A stretch of 64,000 nucleotides of DNA from an uncultured Opitutales bacterium. GTDB taxonomy: Bacteria > Verrucomicrobiota > Verrucomicrobiia > Opitutales > Seribacteraceae. Shown piece after piece: positions 55,863 through 64,000 of the stretch. Each line of letters starts with the position of its first letter. Within the stretch, counting starts at the first letter, position 1. The DNA lies in NCBI GenBank assembly GCA_943789375.1, contig CALSTX010000005.1:124001-188000 (forward strand). Direction: 5' to 3'. Both the position numbers and the translations under genes were made by a program. The notes below the pieces were generated by a model. That model did no database searches. It was not told the origin of the DNA and saw nothing but the letters and a program-made list of their open reading frames with translations.

Positions 55863-57074
55863 GTGGAGCAACCAGTCCCCCATTCCTTATTTAAGGTAGA
55901 CATTCCGCGTGGTTTTTTTGCAGGCGTATTAGAAGCAGGCTTTAGTATTTTCATCCTCCTCATTGCTATTCGGTTTTTTGAGGCACCAAATTATTGCAAG
56001 GCAATCATTGCTGCCGGTTCTCCAATTGGTCTTATTTTGTCTCCGCTTTTAATGAGTGCATGGGGTAATTCTCAGGTTTCCGAAGCCCGGAAATGTTCAA
56101 TGTTGATGGTCGCATGTTCAGCTTTTATTTTTTTAGCATCTTTGGGGTCACATGTTATTTGGTTCACTCTTTGTATTCTCCTCGCACAAATTTGCCTATC
56201 TCAGATACCAAGTCTCATGATTCGTGTTTATTCAGAGCTTTATTCAAAAAAAGAAAGAGGTTTCAGGCTTTCGATAACCCTAGTACTTAGTACCTTGGGG
56301 GGTATGCTTTCCTCTTATGTTTTGGGTAAATACTTAGATATCAAAGACGCAGATCCAAGGATAGCCTTATGGACTCTTTCTTCTGCAGCTTTATTTTGTG
56401 CTTCTTTTCACTTCTGCATGCCAAACCTAAAGGCTAATACTGAAAAATCATCAAGATTTGTCCGACTGCGAAATCTTTTTGATATACCAAATGAGGACAG
56501 ATTATTTCTAAGGATTTTAATTGCTTGGATGATCTTAGGGTTTGGAGTCATCATGACATTCCCTTTAAGAATTGAATATTTGGCTAATAAAGATGGGCTT
56601 AATTTCAGTAATGAACAGATTGCTCTGATTGGAGTAACTATCTTTTTTACATGCAAAGTTTTAAGCGTTCTGCTTTGCGGCAAGCTCTTTGACCAAGTGC
56701 ACTTCATGCACTTTAGGATAATGCTTAATCTTATCATGTTGGTTGCCATACTGATATATTTTAATTCCACTACTTTCCTCGGCGTTGCCATCGGCACTGC
56801 CATTGCTGGTATCGGAACGGGAGGTGCCAATATAGCCTGGAACTTATGGGTGACGAAACTAGCGCCGAAAGGAAAAGAATCGGACTACATGGGCGTACAT
56901 GTCTTCTTGACCGGCATAAGGGGGGCATCCGCTCCTTTCCTTGGATATGTCTTAGTTCAGCCTCTTGGTTACTCCGGTATATCTATCCTTTCATCCATAC
57001 TCATTCTTGTTGCCACGCTGATTTTCTTCACCACGATTACACATCCCCGGTTTTCAAGTGCTAGCTTCTCCTGA
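55863..57074 (+). CDS. Major facilitator superfamily transporter
   Basis: A 403-residue hydrophobic protein with about 12 predicted membrane segments in two halves, separated by a charged loop near residues 190-215 (RLRNLFDIPNEDR). A motif-A-like KKERGFR occurs in the first half. The second half has GIGTGGANIAWNLWV and the loop KLAPKGKESDYMGVHVFLTG, seen in MFS_1 proteins close to the UMF/YfnA-like group. Substrate unknown. The start is GTG at 55863 with an AGGTGGAG context. It follows the channel gene by 29 bp and may be co-transcribed with it. Confidence 0.85.
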   Translation: MEQPVPHSLFKVDIPRGFFAGVLEAGFSIFILLIAIRFFEAPNYCKAIIAAGSPIGLILSPLLMSAWGNSQVSEARKCSMLMVACSAFIFLASLGSHVIWFTLCILLAQICLSQIPSLMIRVYSELYSKKERGFRLSITLVLSTLGGMLSSYVLGKYLDIKDADPRIALWTLSSAALFCASFHFCMPNLKANTEKSSRFVRLRNLFDIPNEDRLFLRILIAWMILGFGVIMTFPLRIEYLANKDGLNFSNEQIALIGVTIFFTCKVLSVLLCGKLFDQVHFMHFRIMLNLIMLVAILIYFNSTTFLGVAIGTAIAGIGTGGANIAWNLWVTKLAPKGKESDYMGVHVFLTGIRGASAPFLGYVLVQPLGYSGISILSSILILVATLIFFTTITHPRFSSASFS

Positions 57075-57121
57075 TATCCTTACGCATTGACTAAGAGCTT
57101 AAATATTTATTCACTAGTTAG

Positions 57122-57733
57122 ATGAAATTTATTTGCTCAACCGCCTTGATCCTTTTGATGCTTTCTCCTTTTGCCTTCTCCAAATCGAGGTTAGGAGAGT
57201 ACTATTATGGCTTTGGTTATTCCATGCTTGATGGAGGAAAAGATGGTATGAATACCGAGGGTGATGTTTTGCATCTCTCAGCTAATTCCTTAGCCAGCGA
57301 TTACGCGGACTTTAAGCTTTATCTTGACTACGCCAATGTTGAAGTCGGTGCTCAAGACAAAACATCTTGGAACCTGGGACTGGATTACATACGTAGGTTT
57401 GACGACTTCTCCCTAGCCGACGGCATGCTTCGCCCTTTTATTGGCGGCGGCATTGGTTACTTAAAAGATAATGCTCAGGTACGACTTATAGAGGATGGGT
57501 TTACTTGGTCGATTTTGGGAGGAACAGAAATTATGTTTACGGATGAACTCTCCCTTTCCATAGGTGGAAGACTTTTGGGTGCATGGAAAGAGTTTAGTTC
57601 AACAGATTTTAGTTTTGATTTGGGACTATCTTGGTGGATCGATGATGTTCACGGTGTCGCTTTCGAGTATTCCCATACGATGGAAAACGAGATCGACTTC
57701 ATCGGTTTAAAGTATCTCTACTCCTGGCAATAA
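57122..57733 (+). CDS. Small outer-membrane beta-barrel protein
   Basis: A 203-residue protein with a signal peptide (STALILLMLSPFAFS, cut near residue 20). Amphipathic beta strands with alternating aromatics follow: EYYYGFGYSM, FKLYLDYANVEVG, WNLGLDYIRRF, RPFIGGGIGYL, FTWSILGGTEIMF, LSLSIGGRLLGAW, FSFDLGLSWWI and GVAFEYSHTM. The end is IGLKYLYSWQ. This suggests an eight-strand porin-like (OmpA/OmpW-type) barrel ending in an aromatic signature. No peptidoglycan-binding domain is attached. It has a short upstream gap from the MFS gene (47 bp) containing TTGACT (57087-57092) and an AT-rich stretch, so it may have its own promoter. Function unknown. Confidence 0.8.
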   Translation: MKFICSTALILLMLSPFAFSKSRLGEYYYGFGYSMLDGGKDGMNTEGDVLHLSANSLASDYADFKLYLDYANVEVGAQDKTSWNLGLDYIRRFDDFSLADGMLRPFIGGGIGYLKDNAQVRLIEDGFTWSILGGTEIMFTDELSLSIGGRLLGAWKEFSSTDFSFDLGLSWWIDDVHGVAFEYSHTMENEIDFIGLKYLYSWQ

Positions 57734-57770
57734 GAATGTCACTTACAGGTGAGGTTTTGGGCGAGATAAT

Positions 57771-60964
<3,194 letters not shown>

Positions 60965-61010
60965 GCTCCTTACAAATAAGTTCAATTTACATTGTGAGAA
61001 TGTAATGAAT

Positions 61011-61040
61011 TTGATAAGATGAACCTTTTTCACTTTTAAT
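61011..61040 (+). promoter_or_regulatory. Promoter of the ribBA-ribH-nusB operon
   Basis: TTGATA (61011-61016), an 18-bp spacer and TTTAAT (61035-61040). The expected transcript start is near 61047, only about 7 nt before the ATG at 61054. That leaves no room for a Shine-Dalgarno sequence or an FMN riboswitch. Confidence 0.5.
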
Positions 61041-61053
61041 TACTCTCCGATCT

Positions 61054-62157
61054 ATGAATAACTTCGATACCGTAGAAGATGCACTCCAAGACATCGCTCA
61101 AGGTAAGATGGTCATTGTCACTGATGATGAGTCCAGGGAAAATGAGGGTGATTTAATAATGGCTGCATCTAAGGTCACGCCTGAAGCGATCAATCACATG
61201 ATCATTCATGCAAGAGGCTTAATCTGTGTCCCTCTATTACGGAATCAGCTTTCAAGGCTGGGGGTTTCAAGTATGGTTCCCCATAATCGAGAAGCGCAGC
61301 GCACGGACTTTACCGTTTCCGTAGATGCCGCTGAAGGGATAAGTACAGGTATTAGTGCCTTTGATCGGGCGTCTACAATCAAAATTCTGGCTGATGCAAC
61401 ATCCAGCCCTGAAGCCCTTGTCCAACCAGGGCATGTTTTCCCTCTTCGCGCAAGGCCTGGTGGAGTATTAGAGCGAGCTGGGCATACCGAGGCAGCTGTT
61501 GACTTAGCTTCCCTGGCAGGGTTGCACCCGAGTGCGGTAATCTGTGAGATTCTAAAGGAGGACGGGTCCATGGCAAGGGTGCCGGATCTTATTAAGTTGA
61601 AGGAGAAATGGGGCATGAAGCTCATTTCGATTGCCTCACTTATTGAGTATCGCCATCAGCGTGACCAACTGATTGAAAAAATTTCTGAATCCCCTTTTCT
61701 TACCGAGCATGGGAACTTTCGCCTCCATGCATTTCGGAGTATCCTCGATCAGAGGATTCATTATGCACTTACTATTGGGGATTTGTCGAAGGAGGCTAAA
61801 ACTCTTGTTCGTGTGCAAACCGCAAACACACTTGTTGACTCTCTGGGCTTAATCGAAAGCAAGGGGCAGCCCAATATTATAAACCAGACGCTATCTGTAC
61901 TTGCTAATGAAGGGACTGGTGCCCTGCTCTACATGGAACCCAGAAAGCCAGACCCCCAAAATATGCCAGATGACCAACCCTCACAGCCTTCACTTCAACA
62001 TCCTAAGATGGACTTCAGGGATTACGGGATTGGTGCACAAATTTTGGCTGCACTTGGTTTAAAGAAATTGAAACTGCTCTCCAGAGATCATCGAAAAGTA
62101 GTTGGGCTTGAAGGGTATGGGCTTGAAATTGTTGATCGCGTACTTCTACCAAACTGA
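61054..62157 (+). CDS. ribBA: RibBA with active DHBP synthase and degenerate GTP cyclohydrolase II domain
   Basis: A 367-residue riboflavin-pathway protein. The N-terminal RibB half (about 1-205) makes 3,4-dihydroxy-2-butanone 4-phosphate from ribulose 5-phosphate and is complete: DDESRENEGDL with the acidic metal site, DRASTI, PGHVFPLRA, and GHTEAAVDLA with its His. The C-terminal GTP cyclohydrolase II half (about 215-367) keeps the ends of the fold (GNFRLHAFRS; DYGIGAQILAALG; LEGYGLEIV). It has lost the three zinc Cys and the catalytic CLTGDVFGSLRCDCG region, replaced by QTANTLVDSLGLIESKG. The QEGRGIG motif is also replaced, by a Pro/Gln-rich stretch near 291-311. GTP cyclohydrolase activity is therefore unlikely; RibB fused to an inactive RibA (RibBX-like) is known. 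Its TGA overlaps the ribH ATG by one base. Confidence 0.95.
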   Translation: MNNFDTVEDALQDIAQGKMVIVTDDESRENEGDLIMAASKVTPEAINHMIIHARGLICVPLLRNQLSRLGVSSMVPHNREAQRTDFTVSVDAAEGISTGISAFDRASTIKILADATSSPEALVQPGHVFPLRARPGGVLERAGHTEAAVDLASLAGLHPSAVICEILKEDGSMARVPDLIKLKEKWGMKLISIASLIEYRHQRDQLIEKISESPFLTEHGNFRLHAFRSILDQRIHYALTIGDLSKEAKTLVRVQTANTLVDSLGLIESKGQPNIINQTLSVLANEGTGALLYMEPRKPDPQNMPDDQPSQPSLQHPKMDFRDYGIGAQILAALGLKKLKLLSRDHRKVVGLEGYGLEIVDRVLLPN

Positions 62158-62633
62158 TGAGCTTAGACCCTTCGCCATACTCTTCTATCGATCCACGCAA
62201 TTTTAGGATTGGAATTGTGGCATCACTGTTCAATCCAACTTTGGTCAATTCCCTTCTAGCTCGTGTCCAAGAGGTCATCCATGAGAACGGTACTCCCAAG
62301 GAACTATTACTGGAGAGAGTACCCGGTGCAAATGAACTTCCAGTTGCTATTAATTTATTATTAGAGGAAAAAAAATTTACTTGTGTGATCGGACTGGGGG
62401 TTGTCATCAAAGGCAGTACATCTCATCATCATTTGGTTGCTGAGTCTGCTGGAAATGCCCTGCAGTCCTTGGCTATCAAGCATAATACCCCGATCATAAA
62501 CGGAATCCTTGTCACGGATGACTTAAAATCTGCTGAAGAACGAGTTACCGGTACTATAGACAGGGGCAGAGAATTTGCTCAAGCCTCCCTTCATATGGCG
62601 AAATATAAAGAAAAATGGACGACGATTTCATAA
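62157..62633 (+). CDS. ribH: 6,7-dimethyl-8-ribityllumazine synthase
   Basis: A 158-residue enzyme condensing the RibB product with the pyrimidine intermediate, the penultimate riboflavin step. Motifs: ASLFNPTLV (substrate aromatic Phe), VPGANELPVA, GLGVVIKGSTSHHHLVAESA, and TPIINGILVTDDLKSAEERV. The catalytic His is most likely His90 in STSHHH; the usual 'HFD/HFE' following it is replaced by HHL, which is uncommon. The subunit would form the standard pentamer or 60-mer shell. The start overlaps the ribBA stop (TGATG), and the 3' end overlaps nusB by 19 bp, so the three genes form a tightly coupled operon. Confidence 0.96.
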   Translation: MSLDPSPYSSIDPRNFRIGIVASLFNPTLVNSLLARVQEVIHENGTPKELLLERVPGANELPVAINLLLEEKKFTCVIGLGVVIKGSTSHHHLVAESAGNALQSLAIKHNTPIINGILVTDDLKSAEERVTGTIDRGREFAQASLHMAKYKEKWTTIS

Positions 62634-63076
62634 TTAATCCAAAATGGAGCCAGCGTCGTCAAAATCGCTGTGCAGCCTTTCGATTTATTTTCCAATGGGA
62701 AATGAATAAATCAGACAATTTACAATTCGACCTTGATGCGTATTTTTCAAACCTTGGGCATAATGCAGATTATTTCCCTTATGCGATTGAACTGATTGGG
62801 GGAGTCATCGAAAAAGTCGCGATCTTGGATTCCATTATTCGCGAACTTGTACAGAATTGGGATTTCGCTAGGATAGCCAAAGTTGATCTAGCTCTACTTC
62901 GGGTATCCATTTACGAAATTAAGTACCGCTTAGATGTCCCACCTATTGTAATCATCAACGAAACCCTTGAAATAAGTAAGGACTTTTCATCGGATAATTC
63001 CAGGAAATTTTTAAACGGAGTTTTGGACAAAGCAATGATCCAAATTGCCCGACCCACCCGAAAGCCAGCGGTTTAA
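62615..63076 (+). CDS. nusB: Transcription antitermination factor NusB
   Basis: A 153-residue all-helical protein that binds boxA RNA with NusE (S10) in rRNA antitermination. N-terminal RRQNRCAAFRFIFQWEM matches the Arg-rich RNA-binding helix. The C-terminal half carries FARIAKVDLALLRVSIYEI and VIINETLEISKDFSSDNSRK then FLNGVLDK, all canonical. The gene starts inside the end of ribH (19-bp overlap); the ribH-nusB linkage is widespread in bacteria. It converges on the UDP-glucose dehydrogenase gene with 2 bp between stops and no visible terminator. Confidence 0.96.
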   Translation: MDDDFIINPKWSQRRQNRCAAFRFIFQWEMNKSDNLQFDLDAYFSNLGHNADYFPYAIELIGGVIEKVAILDSIIRELVQNWDFARIAKVDLALLRVSIYEIKYRLDVPPIVIINETLEISKDFSSDNSRKFLNGVLDKAMIQIARPTRKPAV

Positions 63077-63078
63077 TT

Positions 63079-64000
63079 CTAAGCTTTCCCAATCCCAAAG
63101 GCTCGATAACCAAGCTCCCTAAGTTTTTCCAAAACCAAGAGATTGCGTCCATCAAATATATGAGCCGGGCGATACATGGTATCTAGTATTTTTTTGTAGT
63201 CTAGCTCCTTAAACTCATCCCACTCTGTTAAAATCGCAATAGCATGAGCACTGGAGCAAGCCTGCTCAGCAGATTCAGAAAAAGTTAGACGCGCTAGAAC
63301 GCTTTCATCTGAGATATCGAGGCATGACAAGATCGACTCTTTGGAAACTTGGGGGTCGTAAATTTTCAGGCTTCCCTTTTCTTCAAGGAGCCTTTTGCAA
63401 ATACTGATGGCTGGCGACTCCCTTGCATCATTGGTGTCTTTCTTGAACGCAAATCCAAGAATAGCAATCTGTTTTCCGGAAATGGTATTATGCATAGCAT
63501 CCAGCATCCGTTGTACAAAACGTTCCTTTTGATATTCATTCATTGAAATCACTTGCTGCCAGTAACCAGCAACCTCAGGAAGACCGAAGTGCCTGCATAG
63601 ATAGGTCAGATTGAGGATATCTTTCTGAAAGCAGGATCCGCCAAAACCGATGGAGCTTTTCAGGAATTTCGGTCCTATTCTTGTGTCCATACCAATGGCT
63701 TTGGCTACTTCATCCACATCCGCTTCAGTTTCTTCGCAAAGGGCAGATATCGCATTAATGCTCGAGATACGCTGAGCTAAAAAGGCATTGGCAGTGAGCT
63801 TAGAAAGCTCAGAAGACCATAGGTTGGTGGTTATGATTCGGTCATCCTCCACCCAGTTTGCGTAGATGCTTGCCACTTTTTTAACAGCAGCATTACCAGT
63901 ATCTGTCTTTTCTCCACCTATTAGAACCCGGTCTGGGCTCTCCAAATCTACCATAGCCGTACCTTCGGCCAAAAATTCCGGATTGGATACTACCTGATAA
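63079..64000 (-). CDS. ugd: UDP-glucose 6-dehydrogenase, 5' end beyond the window
   Basis: The visible 307 codons (306 residues plus stop) run in frame to the window edge ([16 protein letters not shown]), so the N-terminal Rossmann part is missing. The enzyme oxidises UDP-glucose twice to UDP-glucuronate for surface polysaccharides. Seen: [15 protein letters not shown], the helix with [16 protein letters not shown], and the catalytic Cys in [12 protein letters not shown]. The C-terminal NAD/UDP-binding domain has [20 protein letters not shown] and IYDPQV. The sequence is of the eukaryote-like type ([26 protein letters not shown] block, STSLDA-type insert absent), which also occurs in some Bacteroidota and Verrucomicrobiota. 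An internal start near 63972 would cut conserved motifs and is not used. Confidence 0.95.
   Translation of the reverse strand, partial: YQVVSNPEFLAEGTAMVDLESPDRVLIGGEKTDTGNAAVKKVASIYANWVEDDRIITTNLWSSELSKLTANAFLAQRISSINAISALCEETEADVDEVAKAIGMDTRIGPKFLKSSIGFGGSCFQKDILNLTYLCRHFGLPEVAGYWQQVISMNEYQKERFVQRMLDAMHNTISGKQIAILGFAFKKDTNDARESPAISICKRLLEEKGSLKIYDPQVSKESILSCLDISDESVLARLTFSESAEQACSSAHAIAILTEWDEFKELDYKKILDTMYRPAHIFDGRNLLVLEKLRELGYRAFGIGKA

Noticed and set aside
60965..61053. Possible FMN riboswitch before ribBA
   Set aside because: Only 89 nt lie between genes and the predicted transcript start leaves about 7 nt; no conserved RFN-like helices are visible.

Overview
The window is bacterial and very probably from a marine Verrucomicrobiota, with Opitutae/Puniceicoccales-like lineages the best guess. 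Three things point there. The giant secreted protein ends in a verrucomicrobial-style tail (a DxDxDG calcium-loop segment, a 'VEQSTNLQTW' segment and a terminal 'RRFLRLR'). DUF2851, NYN/YacP and PQQ-propeller genes are also present, as is a TIGR02597-like secreted protein. Genes usually start without a clear Shine-Dalgarno sequence. This assignment is inferred from family content. I see no rRNA, tRNA, CRISPR array or insertion sequence.

Layout. Positions 1-538 (minus) hold a decayed sugar-phosphate isomerase/epimerase gene, broken by a pentanucleotide expansion and two in-frame TGA codons. Positions 578-2239 (minus) hold a DUF2851 gene and a NYN/YacP-type nuclease gene, divergent from fabD (2322-3164, plus). 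Positions 3487-47850 (plus) are one uninterrupted reading frame of 14,787 codons, about 69% of the window. It encodes an exported giant protein with a Sec signal peptide. I count about 24 LamG-type lectin folds and 13 copies of a 'LWLDA...HKWG...HPY' module. The rest is Ig-like, Big_12-like and fibronectin-III-like domains, three DUF2341 modules, PA14-like and F5/8-type-C-like modules, five Gly-rich repeats, an MBG region and a calcium-loop tail. It is followed by a small exported rhodanese (47928-48311), two tandem terminator hairpins and a second secreted protein (48430-50358).

Positions 50365-54023 (minus) carry a secreted PQQ-like propeller gene overlapping priA by 4 bp. Positions 54067-58919 (plus) carry a two-RCK potassium channel, an MFS transporter, a small outer-membrane beta-barrel and a PatB/MalY aminotransferase. 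ligA overlaps the aminotransferase gene by 4 bp. Positions 61054-63076 form a tight ribBA-ribH-nusB operon whose GTP cyclohydrolase II domain has lost its catalytic motifs. A 5'-truncated UDP-glucose dehydrogenase gene (63079-64000, minus) converges on nusB.

The most unusual feature is the construction of the giant protein. Many modules are not strung end to end but sit inside other modules. A host domain starts, is interrupted by one or more complete domains, and then resumes at the expected strand. Nesting reaches four levels at 30735-33480. Several nests are flanked by short, degenerate duplicated peptide motifs, and one fibronectin-like loop has been interrupted three independent times. 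Export, adhesion or polysaccharide binding at the cell surface is the likely role, but ligand and anchoring are unknown.
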